Assembly (NCBI GenBank): GCA_021647405.1
Contig: JAKIUU010000010.1
Span: forward strand, 1-64,000
Origin: Flavobacteriaceae bacterium
Lineage (GTDB): Bacteria > Bacteroidota > Bacteroidia > Flavobacteriales > Flavobacteriaceae
Direction: 5' to 3'
Length of the DNA stretch: 64,000 nt
Position 1 is the stretch's first letter; the number at the start of each line of letters is the position of its first letter. Below the pieces are notes generated by a model. It searched no databases. It was not told the DNA's origin and worked only from the letters and a program-made list of their open reading frames with translations. Shown here one piece after another: positions 39,866 to 49,157 of this stretch. Both the position numbers and the translations under genes were made by a program.

Positions 39866-40288
39866 TTATTTTTGAATGTGTTTTCTTTTCTTTAAGTTAA
39901 TTTTTCTTACCGCCTCCCTTTTAATTTTAGCTAAAGAATCTGATTTTTTAAAAAGTACATCATGTTCTTTTTTTAAAGTCTTAAGATTATTAAATACAGC
40001 CTGCTTTATAGATTGATATTCTTTTATTTTGGAGGTGTAATAATAATTACTTCTTTTAAACCTACTGCTGTCAATTTTATACTTCTCATAAACCAATGGG
40101 AAATATTTAATATTTCTTTCTCCTAATTTATTGGGATTGTTATTGGCAGAATTTGCCAAATAAAGGTCTGTTAGCAAATCTATCATTTGTGATTTAGGTA
40201 TCAAATCTTCTGGTTTTTGATAGATTGTATTACTCGTGCAAGCTGCGAGGAGAAAAACCAAGGTCATTTTAAGAATTCTCTTTACCAT
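39866..40288 (-). CDS. DUF4296 lipoprotein
   Basis: 140 residues with lipobox LLAAC (Cys17). PEDLIPKSQMIDLLTDLYLANSA is the typical start of DUF4296, and the C-terminal half is strongly charged (Lys-rich) and probably helical. Function unknown. Its ATG overlaps the stop of dihydroorotase by one base (TAATG), so the two are translationally coupled. Confidence 0.85.
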   Translation of the reverse strand: MVKRILKMTLVFLLAACTSNTIYQKPEDLIPKSQMIDLLTDLYLANSANNNPNKLGERNIKYFPLVYEKYKIDSSRFKRSNYYYTSKIKEYQSIKQAVFNNLKTLKKEHDVLFKKSDSLAKIKREAVRKINLKKRKHIQK

Positions 40289-41631
40289 TATCTGTTAAAT
40301 GTTAAGCGTTTTCCTTTAAGGCTGTTGTTAAAAACACCTTGATTGTAAATTAAATTTCCGTTTACAAAAGTATGTGTTACAGAGTTTGTAAATGTAGTTC
40401 CCTCAAAAGGCGACCATTTACATTTGTATAAAATAGTGTCTTTTGTTACGGTGTTTAAGCTTGAAGTGTCTACTAAAACCAAATCGGCAAAATAGCCTTC
40501 TTTGATAAAGCCTCTTTTTTCTATCTGAAATAAAATGGCGGGATTGTGGCACATTTTCTCTATTATTTTCTCGATAGAAATCAGTCCTTTTTTATACAGT
40601 TCTAACATCGCTAAAAGCGCGTGTTGCACTAGTGGGCCTCCACTTGGGGCTTTGGTATAAACTTGTTGTTTTTCTGTTAAAGTATGGGGCGCATGGTCTG
40701 TTGCGATAATATCTATTTTATCGTTTAACAAAGCTTTTAATAAGCCCTCTTTATCGGCTTTTGTTTTTATTGCGGGATTCCATTTTATAAGCGTGCCTTT
40801 TTTATCGTAATCAGAATCGTCAAACCACAGGTGGTGTACACAAACTTCTGCGGTAATTTTCTTGTTTTTTAAAGATTTTCTGCCACTAAACAGTTTATGG
40901 GCCTCTTTGGCTGTAGAGATGTGGTAAACATGCAATCGTGCCCCTGTTTTTTTAGCCAAGGCTACTGTTTTTGATGAGGATAAATAACAGGCTTCTTCGC
41001 TGCGAATTAAAGGGTGGTATTTAACTGGAATATCATCGCCATACTTATCAATATAGGCCGCTAAATTCTTTTTAATGGTGGCTTCATCTTCGCAATGCGT
41101 AACAATTAACATTTTGACTGTTTTAAAAATCTGTTCTAAAACTTTAGCGTCATCAACCAACATATTGCCTGTTGAGGATCCTAAAAATAATTTGATAGCC
41201 GCTACTTTTTTAGGGTCTGTTTTTAGAAGTTCGTCTAAATTGGTATTTGTGCCACCTATCATAAAAGAATAATTGGCATAGGAAGAAGTGGAAGCTAATT
41301 TAAATTTTTCTTCTATCAGCTCATTGGTTGTGGCTTGCGGAATGGTATTTGGCATCTCTATAAACGAGGTAATTCCTCCCGCTACAGCGGCACGACTTTC
41401 TGATTCTATAGTGGCTTTATGTGTTAATCCTGGTTCTCTAAAATGGACTTGGTCATCAATAATACCTGGCATTAAAAGTTTATTTTCGGCATCAATAACT
41501 TTTACCTCATTAGATTTTACGCTGATGGAACTGTTTATTTCTACAATGTGCTGTCCATCAATAAGAACATCGCCTTCTACGATACGACCTTCGTTGACAA
41601 TACGTGCGTTTTTAATAAGCGTTTGCGACAT
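40288..41631 (-). CDS. pyrC: Dihydroorotase (type I, AllB/PyrC-like)
   Basis: 447 residues, amidohydrolase fold. MPGIIDDQVHFREPGLTHKA is the metal site I region, AIKLFLGSSTGNMLVDD holds the candidate carboxylated Lys, and THCEDEA, VYHISTAKEAH and ATDHAPHT supply further ligands. It cyclises carbamoyl aspartate in pyrimidine synthesis. The first His of the usual H-x-H is Gln61 here, which seems usual for the group but unusual for the enzyme class. It lies in a unit with the polyprenol-P-mannose synthase (6-bp gap) and DUF4296. Confidence 0.88.
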   Translation of the reverse strand: MSQTLIKNARIVNEGRIVEGDVLIDGQHIVEINSSISVKSNEVKVIDAENKLLMPGIIDDQVHFREPGLTHKATIESESRAAVAGGITSFIEMPNTIPQATTNELIEEKFKLASTSSYANYSFMIGGTNTNLDELLKTDPKKVAAIKLFLGSSTGNMLVDDAKVLEQIFKTVKMLIVTHCEDEATIKKNLAAYIDKYGDDIPVKYHPLIRSEEACYLSSSKTVALAKKTGARLHVYHISTAKEAHKLFSGRKSLKNKKITAEVCVHHLWFDDSDYDKKGTLIKWNPAIKTKADKEGLLKALLNDKIDIIATDHAPHTLTEKQQVYTKAPSGGPLVQHALLAMLELYKKGLISIEKIIEKMCHNPAILFQIEKRGFIKEGYFADLVLVDTSSLNTVTKDTILYKCKWSPFEGTTFTNSVTHTFVNGNLIYNQGVFNNSLKGKRLTFNR

Positions 41632-41637
41632 TTAAAT

Positions 41638-42357
41638 TTATTTTGGCAAGCCTTTTAAACGTAATTTGATCACCCCAAAAATAGCTTCGGTAACAATATT
41701 GCCACTCATTTTTGAGGTTCCTAAGGTTCTGTCTGTAAAGATTACTGAAACTTCCTTAATATTGAAACCGTGTTTCCATGCCTTAAATTTCATTTCTATT
41801 TGAAAGGCATAGCCCACAAATTTTATTTTGTTGAGATTTATGGTATCCAAAACATTTCGTTTGTAACACACAAATCCGGCTGTGGTATCGTGAATGGGCA
41901 TCCCTGTAATAAATCTCACATATTTTGAAGCGAAATACGATAACAAAACACGTTTCATGGGCCAATTTACAACATTAACACCTTTGGAATAACGTGATCC
42001 GATAGACATATCGGCACCTTGATTGGCGCAGGCTTCATAAAGACGTGTCAGGTCTGTTGGGTTGTGCGAAAAATCGGCATCCATTTCAATAATAAATTCA
42101 TAATCTTTAGCTAGTGCCCATTTAAATCCGTGAATATAAGCAGTGCCTAAACCGCTTTTTTCTGTACGATTTTCTATAAAAAGTCTGTTTTTAAATTGCT
42201 CTTGAAGTCCTTCAACTATTTGTGCAGTACCATCGGGAGAATTATCGTCAACAATTAAAATATCAAAAGCTATAGAAAGATTAAAAACCGCCTTAATAAT
42301 GCTTTCTATATTTTCTTTCTCGTTATATGTTGGTATGATTACCAAAGCCTTTTGCAT
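41638..42357 (-). CDS. Polyprenol-phosphate mannose synthase-like GT2
   Basis: 239 residues. The GT2 features ALVIIPTYNEKENIESII, DILIVDDNSPDGTAQIV (Asp pair) and EFIIEMDADFSHNPTDL (D-x-D) are followed by VNWPMKRVLLSYFASKYVRF and TAGFVCYKRNVLD, as in dolichyl-phosphate mannose synthases without the C-terminal membrane part. It would charge polyprenyl phosphate for glycosylation at the membrane. First gene of a three-gene unit with dihydroorotase and DUF4296; divergent from a GT39-type transferase that may use its product. Confidence 0.9.
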   Translation of the reverse strand: MQKALVIIPTYNEKENIESIIKAVFNLSIAFDILIVDDNSPDGTAQIVEGLQEQFKNRLFIENRTEKSGLGTAYIHGFKWALAKDYEFIIEMDADFSHNPTDLTRLYEACANQGADMSIGSRYSKGVNVVNWPMKRVLLSYFASKYVRFITGMPIHDTTAGFVCYKRNVLDTINLNKIKFVGYAFQIEMKFKAWKHGFNIKEVSVIFTDRTLGTSKMSGNIVTEAIFGVIKLRLKGLPK

Positions 42358-42396
42358 GGTCGTATTTTAAGTGGTAAAGGTAAAACTTTTTATTAC

Positions 42397-42404
42397 TAAT
42401 TTTG
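42397..42404 (+). promoter_or_regulatory. -7 box (TAATTTTG) of the GT39/DUF4271/hemD unit
   Basis: TAATTTTG lies 19 nt before the ATG at 42424 in the divergent gap. Confidence 0.55.
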
Positions 42405-42423
42405 CCATAAGTTTACAGCCTCT

Positions 42424-44106
42424 ATGAAAATTTTTAAATCTAACAAGTCGCTTTTTGTTTTTTATATTATTTTATTTTTTACAATTAATATTTTACAAAG
42501 TACTTATACTGAGTTGATAGATGATGAAGCCTACTACTGGCTGTGGTCTAAAGATTTGGCTTGGGGTTATTTTGACCACCCACCCATGGTGGCTTTGTGG
42601 ATTAAATTTAGCGGGCTTTTTTTTAATGGTGAATTGGGAGTGCGCTTTTTTAGCGCTTTTATGTTCAGTTTTACACTTATTTTAATTTGGAAGCTTATAG
42701 ATATTAAATCGAAGTGGGAGAATGTCAGCTTGTTTTTTTTACTAATAACTGCTGTTATTTTGTTTAACTTTTATGGTTTTATTACCGTTCCTGACACGCC
42801 ATTATTCTTTTTTTCTGCCTTGTTTTTATATGCTTACAAGCTATTTCTACGTCATGAAAATATAAAAATAGCTTTGCTGATGGGTTTTGCGATGGCGGGG
42901 ATGTTATACAGTAAGTATCATGGTGTTTTGGTAATTGGTTTTGTGGTTTTATCAGATTTAAGCCTCTTAAAGAAACGCTATTTTTGGATGGCAAGCTTAT
43001 TTGCTTTTGTATTGTTTACACCACATATTTGGTGGCAATATGACAACGGATTTCCCACTATTTTATACCATTTAAATAGAAGTAAAAAATTATACCGCCT
43101 CTTTTTCTCTGTCAACCACATATTAAATCAGTTGCTCATTGTTGGATTGGCATTTCCTGTACTGTATTACGCCTTTTTTAAAGGCGATTTTAAAAATAAA
43201 TTTAACAGGGCTTTGCTTTTTATTTTGGTTGGTTTTATCGGGTTTTTCTTTATATCAACCTTTAAAACAAGTACGCAACCACAGTGGACTTCATTGATAT
43301 TAATACCGCTAATTGTAATAAGTTTTCCTTATCTCGTTACACATCAAAAAGTAAAAAAAAGATTTATTGTCTTGGCGAGTCTTAATCTCATTGCACTCTT
43401 TTATATTAGATTTTCTTTGGCCGACGAAAACTTTTCTGCTTTTAAATGGGAAACACACCAAAATAAAGCGTGGGCACAAAGATTAAAAGAAAATACTGAG
43501 GGTTTGCCAATAGTTTTTCACAACTCTTTTCAGAATGCCTCTAAATATATATTCTATACAGGTATTGAAGCTTTTTCTTATAATTCACTTTACTATCGCC
43601 AAAATCAATTTGATTTACCTGGGTTTGAAAATATATTACAAGGAAAGACAATATACGAAGTGAGCAATTTAAAACACGGAAAATTTCTATCAAAAAAAAG
43701 AAATAAAATTTATTACGGTACTAAAATCGAAAACTACACTACCTTTCAGCGTCTAAAATGTACTGTTAATATTGATGTGATAAATCTCAAACTAAAAGAC
43801 TTTTACGATTTAACTTTTGAGTTGGTAAATCCATACACAAAAGCTGTTCCTGTTTCTAAAATTGAATTTTACGGTGTTTTCCAAACAAAAAAACATCAAA
43901 TTACAGATAAAGTAAAATTAAACAACCTTTCAATTATTGGTCTTGATTCATCTGAATTTTTAGCCCCTTTAACAAGCTATAAAATTAAGTGTCATTTTGC
44001 TGTTCCTAAAAATTTAGATGTTGCCAGCACAACCTTTAGAGTGGCTTTGGGTTTTAATAATTTTCCTCCTGGATTTGAGGGCAACCCTGTAGAAATAGAT
44101 TTTTAA
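42424..44106 (+). CDS. ArnT/GT39-like membrane glycosyltransferase
   Basis: 560 residues with about 9-10 membrane helices in the first 330. YTELIDDEAYYWLWSKDLAW has the Asp-Glu pair of the first periplasmic loop, GYFDHPPMVALW is the GT39-like motif, and FYGFITVPDTPLFFFSALFLY follows. The C-terminal 200 residues are soluble with a beta-rich end. It probably transfers a sugar from a lipid carrier to an envelope acceptor, possibly polyprenyl-P-mannose made by the divergent gene. Overlap or tight spacing (1 bp) with DUF4271 suggests one operon. Confidence 0.87.
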   Translation: MKIFKSNKSLFVFYIILFFTINILQSTYTELIDDEAYYWLWSKDLAWGYFDHPPMVALWIKFSGLFFNGELGVRFFSAFMFSFTLILIWKLIDIKSKWENVSLFFLLITAVILFNFYGFITVPDTPLFFFSALFLYAYKLFLRHENIKIALLMGFAMAGMLYSKYHGVLVIGFVVLSDLSLLKKRYFWMASLFAFVLFTPHIWWQYDNGFPTILYHLNRSKKLYRLFFSVNHILNQLLIVGLAFPVLYYAFFKGDFKNKFNRALLFILVGFIGFFFISTFKTSTQPQWTSLILIPLIVISFPYLVTHQKVKKRFIVLASLNLIALFYIRFSLADENFSAFKWETHQNKAWAQRLKENTEGLPIVFHNSFQNASKYIFYTGIEAFSYNSLYYRQNQFDLPGFENILQGKTIYEVSNLKHGKFLSKKRNKIYYGTKIENYTTFQRLKCTVNIDVINLKLKDFYDLTFELVNPYTKAVPVSKIEFYGVFQTKKHQITDKVKLNNLSIIGLDSSEFLAPLTSYKIKCHFAVPKNLDVASTTFRVALGFNNFPPGFEGNPVEIDF

Positions 44107-44107
44107 A

Positions 44108-44776
44108 ATGGATATTTTATACGAACCCTTAACATTAGCCCGCCCTTGGATACCTCTAGTTTTGGTATTTATATTGGCAGTACTTGTGGTTATTAAAAAT
44201 GTTTTTAGCTATCAATTTGAACAACAGTACCAACTTGTTTTTAAAAATGTTTTAACGCCTAATTTAAAAATAGATTACAGTTTGGTGGTTAATTTTTACA
44301 ATGCTCTTTTTTTAATCATTCAAAGTCTTGTTATATCTTTTCTTCTTACTTTATTCGTCTTAAAAAACACTTCGTCATTAATTGAGAATGAAGTGTTTTT
44401 ATTCATTAAAATAAGTGTTTTTATTTTTGTTTTTTTTATTACAAAATATTTATTGAATCTTTTTTTTATCAGCTTATTTAAATTAAATATTTTGATGCAT
44501 AAAATTATTTATATTAAAACAGCCTATCTAAATTTCTTAAGTATTTATATATTAATATGGCTTCCTTTTGTGTTATTTGATTTTTCGAATAGTTATTTTC
44601 TATATTACCTTTCTTCTGTAAGTTCTTTAATATTAGCACTCTACTTTTATTACATGCTATTAAAATTAAACCTAAAGACCATATTTAAATATAACTTCTA
44701 TTTTATTTTGTACCTTTGCACGCTAGAAATAGCTCCCTTAGTTATATTATATAGGATTTTTATTTCTAAAGTTTAA
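44108..44776 (+). CDS. DUF4271 membrane protein
   Basis: 222 residues with about six membrane helices. The N-terminus (LYEPLTLARPWIPLVLVFIL) and the Phe/Leu/Ile-rich body match DUF4271, which almost always precedes hemD in flavobacteria. Function unknown. Begins 1 bp after the GT39 stop and ends 12 bp before hemD. Confidence 0.85.
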   Translation: MDILYEPLTLARPWIPLVLVFILAVLVVIKNVFSYQFEQQYQLVFKNVLTPNLKIDYSLVVNFYNALFLIIQSLVISFLLTLFVLKNTSSLIENEVFLFIKISVFIFVFFITKYLLNLFFISLFKLNILMHKIIYIKTAYLNFLSIYILIWLPFVLFDFSNSYFLYYLSSVSSLILALYFYYMLLKLNLKTIFKYNFYFILYLCTLEIAPLVILYRIFISKV

Positions 44777-44788
44777 ATGTAGAAATTT

Positions 44789-45535
44789 ATGAAAGTGAAA
44801 ACTATCCTTGTTTCTCAACCCGCACCGGGCACTGAGAATTCTCCTTATCACGAACTATCAAACAAACAAAAAGTAAAAGTAGATTTTAGATCTTTTATAC
44901 ATATTGAAGGCGTAACCTCAAGAGAAGTTCGGTCTCAAAAAATTGATTTTTCAAAATTTTCGGCTGTTATTTTTACCAGCAGAAAGGCTATTGATAATTA
45001 CTTTAGGCTTGCAGAAGAAATGCGCTTTAAAGTTCCTGATAGTATGAAATACTTTTGCCAATCTGAAGCTGTTTCTTTCTACTTACAAAAATACGTAGTG
45101 TATAGAAAACGTAAAATTTATGTTGGCGAAAGAAGTTTTGAAGATTTAATTAAACTAATTAAAAAGTATAAGGAAGAGTCTTTTATCCTTCCTTCTTCAG
45201 ATAAATTAAAGCCTAGTATCCCTACAGATTTAGATAAATTGGGTATAAAATGGAAACGTGCTGTTTTGTTTAAAACTGTTGTAAGCGACTTATCTGATCT
45301 TGAAAATGTTTACTATGATATATTGGTGTTTTTTAGCCCCTCTGGTATTAAGTCGTTATTTGAAAATTTTCCTGATTTCAAACAAAATAAAACCCGAATT
45401 GCTGTTTTTGGTAATTCTACGGTAAAAGCAGCATCAGAGGCTGGTTTAAGAGTCGATATTTCTGCTCCTACAGAAGAAGCGCCATCTATGACAATGGCAT
45501 TAAAAAAATATATTGTTGAGGTTAACAAACGTTAA
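44789..45535 (+). CDS. hemD: Uroporphyrinogen-III synthase
   Basis: 248 residues. VKTILVSQPAPGTENSPYHE, FSAVIFTSRKAIDNYF, LPSSDKLKPSIPTDL, ILVFFSPSGIKSLFENFP and RIAVFGNSTVKAASEAGL match HemD. It closes hydroxymethylbilane to uroporphyrinogen III for haem and sirohaem. Last in the unit before a terminator. Confidence 0.88.
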   Translation: MKVKTILVSQPAPGTENSPYHELSNKQKVKVDFRSFIHIEGVTSREVRSQKIDFSKFSAVIFTSRKAIDNYFRLAEEMRFKVPDSMKYFCQSEAVSFYLQKYVVYRKRKIYVGERSFEDLIKLIKKYKEESFILPSSDKLKPSIPTDLDKLGIKWKRAVLFKTVVSDLSDLENVYYDILVFFSPSGIKSLFENFPDFKQNKTRIAVFGNSTVKAASEAGLRVDISAPTEEAPSMTMALKKYIVEVNKR

Positions 45536-45550
45536 CTCTTAACTTAAAAA

Positions 45551-45583
45551 TAAAAAAAGCAGCTCAAAGAGCTGCTTTTTTTA
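45551..45583. terminator. Bidirectional terminator between hemD and recA
   Basis: AAAAAAAGCAGCTC pairs with GAGCTGCTTTTTTT around a short AAA loop, suitable for both converging genes. Confidence 0.9.
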
Positions 45584-45601
45584 TATATTTAAAGTAGGCT
45601 T

Positions 45602-46606
45602 TTATTTGCCCTCAATGGCTTCTTTAATTTTACCTTCCAATTCTAAAGCCAGTTCAGGATTGTCAGAAATAATACCTTTAACGGCATCCCTTCCTTGGCC
45701 TAACTTTGTATCGCCATAACTAAACCATGAGCCGCTTTTTTTGATAATGCCGTATTCTACACCTAAATCTAAAATTTCACCCATTTTAGAAATTCCTTTT
45801 CCATACATAATATCAAATTCTGCTATCTGAAATGGTGGGGCTACTTTATTTTTTACAACTTTAACTTTGGTGCTATTTCCTATAACTTTATCGCCATCTT
45901 TAATTTGTGTTCTTCTTCTAATATCCAATCTTATAGAGGCATAAAATTTAAGTGCATTTCCGCCAGTAGTTGTTTCAGGATTTCCAAATATGACACCTAT
46001 TTTCTCTCTCAATTGATTGATAAAAATAACCGTACACTTAGTTTTACTAATACTTCCTGTTAATTTTCTTAAGGCTTGAGACATTAATCTGGCGTGTAAT
46101 CCCATTTTAGAGTCGCCCATTTCTCCTTCAATTTCACTTCTAGGTGTCAGAGCGGCGACTGAATCTATTACCACGATATCTATAGCACCAGAACGTATTA
46201 AATTGTCTGTTATCTCAAGTGCTTGCTCTCCATTATCTGGCTGAGAAATGATTAAATTATCTGTATCTATTCCTAAATTTTTAGCATAATCTTTATCAAA
46301 AGCGTGTTCTGCATCAATAAATGCTGCTATACCACCCGCTTTTTGAGCTTCGGCAATAGCGTGCAGAGTAAGTGTTGTTTTCCCTGATGATTCTGGTCCG
46401 TAAATTTCAATAACCCGACCTCTGGGGTAACCACCTACACCTAAGGCTAAATCTAAACCTAAAGAACCTGATGATATGGCGTCAATCTCTTCAGTAACAA
46501 CGTCACCTAATTTCATAACAGAGCCTTTGCCATATGTTTTATCAAGTTTGTCTAAAGTTAATTGTAATGCCTTTAATTTTGCGTCTTTTTCTTTGTCTGA
46601 AGCCAT
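45602..46606 (-). CDS. recA: Recombinase RecA
   Basis: 334 residues. Walker A GPESSGKTT (about 70-78), IDIVVIDSVAALTPR (Walker B), loop 2 GVIFGNPETTTGGNALKFYAS and KVKVVKNKVAPPFQIAEFDI are conserved. It drives homologous recombination and the SOS response. The C-terminus is short and ends EGKIKEAIEGK. No LexA-like box is identified upstream; a near-match CTAAAGTA (TACTTTAG on the minus strand, 46630-46637) may be its -7 element. Confidence 0.97.
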   Translation of the reverse strand: MASDKEKDAKLKALQLTLDKLDKTYGKGSVMKLGDVVTEEIDAISSGSLGLDLALGVGGYPRGRVIEIYGPESSGKTTLTLHAIAEAQKAGGIAAFIDAEHAFDKDYAKNLGIDTDNLIISQPDNGEQALEITDNLIRSGAIDIVVIDSVAALTPRSEIEGEMGDSKMGLHARLMSQALRKLTGSISKTKCTVIFINQLREKIGVIFGNPETTTGGNALKFYASIRLDIRRRTQIKDGDKVIGNSTKVKVVKNKVAPPFQIAEFDIMYGKGISKMGEILDLGVEYGIIKKSGSWFSYGDTKLGQGRDAVKGIISDNPELALELEGKIKEAIEGK

Positions 46607-46908
46607 AATATCATGATTAATTTAAGTAGCTAAAGTATAAAAAACATGTGAGTATTTATTATAATGTTTAGGTAGTTTTTAACAAAAAATATTTATTATT
46701 TTTATTTTTCAAAACATTACATCACAATAAATTAAATCAATAATTTCCAGAGAGATAAAAACATAAAATAGGGTCTTATAAACCTGTTTTTGTTTTTAAA
46801 TTTTGATATGTTATTATTAAGTAGGATATTCGCAATTAATTATTCTTGTACTAATTATCTCACAAGAACGGGGGTTAAAGTGTTAAATTAGTTTTAGTTA
46901 TTAAAATT
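46607..46908. other. AT-rich divergent gap between recA and the OmpA-type gene
   Basis: About 300 bp. Apart from the possible recA -7 element it shows a G-run (ACGGGGGTTAAAG near 46868) and no clear rightward TAnnTTTG box. Nothing else is recognised. Confidence 0.5.
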
Positions 46909-48687
46909 ATGAAAAATTTAAAGTTAGCAATAAGCGTATTTATACTATTCGCAACCATATCAATTACCCAAGCACAAACCTGGTATTTTGGTAGTGGTGC
47001 TGGGCTACATTTTTCTGGAAATACTGTAAGCGTTGCCCAAGGGTCGCCTATAAATACCAGCGAAGGCTGCTCTATTATTAGTGATGAGAGTGGAAATGTA
47101 ATTTTTTATACTGATGGAAAAACTGTATGGAATGGAAACCACAGACCTTTAATTAATGGTAGGGGATTATTAGGAAATTCGTCTGCAACACAATCTGCAC
47201 TCATAATACCCATACCCAATACCAATTGCACAAAATATTTTATTTTTACTGTTGATTCTGCAGAACACAACTTAAAAAATGGTTTGCGTTACAATGTGGT
47301 AGATTTAACAAATGGCGGTGAAGTTGTTATTAAAAATAGATTGTTGTTCCCTTCGGTTGCAGAAAAGCTAACAGCCGTATCTGACAATAATGGTGGGTAT
47401 TATGTATTGGCTCATGATTTTGACAATAGCCTGTACCCAAACAAAGATATGGGTAATCGTTTTATTTGCTACCATATAAAATCCAATAATACAGACTTAA
47501 AAGATCCTATTATTTCAAAAATTGGAAGTTATCACAGGCGTTTTGTAAATAAATACAACCAATATCAAAATGCACAAGGGCAATTAAAAATATCGCCCGA
47601 CGGAACTAAGGTGGCTTTGGCTGTTTTAAAAGATAATTTTATTGAACTTTTTGATTTTTTAGACGGGGTGGTAAGTAGCCCTAAAAAATACCAATTTGAT
47701 AGAAAAACAGGGTATGTGTATGGTGTTGAATTTTCGCCAAATGGCAGCTCTTTGTATTTTTCGCATCTTTATAGAGGAACCAATTTTTTAAGACGTATAA
47801 ATTTACGTAAAATATCTACCTCAAATACATTTCCTAAAACCTTAAGATACAACGTAAAGTATCCTACTTATGGTTATAATGAGGTTAAAAATCTTTATCA
47901 ATCTAATCAAGATTATACCGTAGGAGCACTTCAATTAGGGCCCGATGATAACATATATGTAGCCAATAGAACAGCTGGTAATGCACAACCCAGAATAGGT
48001 GTTATTTTAAATCCAGATTCAGAATTGGCTGCTTTTAAATACAATAGTATTACTGTTTCAAAAAACCCCGCATTAGGAAGTTTGATGGGGTTGCCAACAT
48101 TATTAATGGAAGGCTCTTGTAAATGTATTGATACAGATGGTGATGGTGTTTGTGATGAAAACGATTTATGCCCTTCGGTTGCAGGGCCTGAAGATAACGA
48201 AGGTTGTCCTTATAGAGATTCTGATGGTGATGGTGTTTTAGATAAAGACGATAAGTGTGTTGATGCCCCTGGACCTTCGGTTAATGGCGGTTGTCCTGAT
48301 AAGGTTATCACTGCAGATGCCGAACGTAAATTAAATGAATATGCCAAAACTATTTTATTTCAGACAGCTGAATACACTTTTAAAGAAGGGGTTGTAGATC
48401 AGCTAGATGAAATTGTTTTTATTATGAACCAATACAAAGCTGCTCAATTTCATATTGAAGGCCATACCGATAGCGCAGGACCAAGTACAAGTAATTTAAT
48501 TTTATCGGATAACAGAGCAAATGCTGTTCGTAAATATCTTATTTCAAAAGGTATTAGTTCAAAAAGATTAACAGCGCAAGGTTACGGAGAAGAAAGACCT
48601 ATAGCCACTAATAGAACGCCCGAAGGGCGCGAAAAGAATAGGCGTGTAGAATTAACCGTAATCAATAAAAACCCTGTAGATAAATAG
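46909..48687 (+). CDS. OmpA-family protein with N-terminal propeller-like domain and TSP3 repeats
   Basis: 592 residues. Signal peptide ending TQAQ, then a large domain (about 24-400) of WYFGSGAGLHFSG, EGCSIISDESGNVIFYTDGK, GQLKISPDGTKVALAVLKDN and GVEFSPNGSSLYFSHLYRG, like the propeller-type domain of some gliding/T9SS-type surface proteins. Two thrombospondin type 3 calcium-binding repeats follow (DTDGDGVCDENDLCPSVAG, DSDGDGVLDKDDKC). The C-terminal OmpA domain (about 475-588) has FHIEGHTDSAGPSTSNLILS and NRANAVRKYLISKG for peptidoglycan binding. It would anchor an exposed domain to the wall. No partner genes adjoin it. Confidence 0.88.
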   Translation: MKNLKLAISVFILFATISITQAQTWYFGSGAGLHFSGNTVSVAQGSPINTSEGCSIISDESGNVIFYTDGKTVWNGNHRPLINGRGLLGNSSATQSALIIPIPNTNCTKYFIFTVDSAEHNLKNGLRYNVVDLTNGGEVVIKNRLLFPSVAEKLTAVSDNNGGYYVLAHDFDNSLYPNKDMGNRFICYHIKSNNTDLKDPIISKIGSYHRRFVNKYNQYQNAQGQLKISPDGTKVALAVLKDNFIELFDFLDGVVSSPKKYQFDRKTGYVYGVEFSPNGSSLYFSHLYRGTNFLRRINLRKISTSNTFPKTLRYNVKYPTYGYNEVKNLYQSNQDYTVGALQLGPDDNIYVANRTAGNAQPRIGVILNPDSELAAFKYNSITVSKNPALGSLMGLPTLLMEGSCKCIDTDGDGVCDENDLCPSVAGPEDNEGCPYRDSDGDGVLDKDDKCVDAPGPSVNGGCPDKVITADAERKLNEYAKTILFQTAEYTFKEGVVDQLDEIVFIMNQYKAAQFHIEGHTDSAGPSTSNLILSDNRANAVRKYLISKGISSKRLTAQGYGEERPIATNRTPEGREKNRRVELTVINKNPVDK

Positions 48688-48711
48688 CCTTTTATATGTT
48701 TAAAAGTACTT

Positions 48712-49155
48712 TTATTTAGAACGAATCATATATATGTGTGGAATACCATCTTCTAAATATTCTTCACTTGACTGAATAAATCCGTGTGCTTCGTAAAACG
48801 ATTTAAGGTGGGTTTGTGCCCCAATTTTTATTGGATTATTGCCATATATTCTCTTTAATTCTAAAATAGATTTTTCTATTAATTTATGTCCTAAGCCCAC
48901 ACCTCTTTGAGAGGTGGTTATTAAAACACGGCCAATGGCTGCTTCTTTATAATAATCGCCCGGTTTAAACAAACGGGTATAGGCCGCTATTTTACCTTTT
49001 TTTTCTGTAAATAAATGAAGTGCTTTTTGATCTTTATTGTCTAAGTCTTGGTAGGCGCAATTTTGTTCAACCACAAATATTTCTGAACGAAGTTTTAAAA
49101 TAGCATAAAGTTCGGTTGTGGTAAGTTCGTTAAATTTTTTTAAAAGCCAAGTCAT
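48712..49155 (-). CDS. GNAT-family acetyltransferase (ElaA-like)
   Basis: 147 residues. FNELTTTELYAILKLRSEIF and VVEQNCAYQDLDNKD are the ElaA-like start, and IGRVLITTSQRGVGLGHKLI is the acetyl-CoA binding motif. Substrate unknown. It follows the CDF transporter gene by 2 bp and is last in the rpiB-CDF-GNAT unit. Confidence 0.88.
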   Translation of the reverse strand: MTWLLKKFNELTTTELYAILKLRSEIFVVEQNCAYQDLDNKDQKALHLFTEKKGKIAAYTRLFKPGDYYKEAAIGRVLITTSQRGVGLGHKLIEKSILELKRIYGNNPIKIGAQTHLKSFYEAHGFIQSSEEYLEDGIPHIYMIRSK

Positions 49156-49157
49156 TC

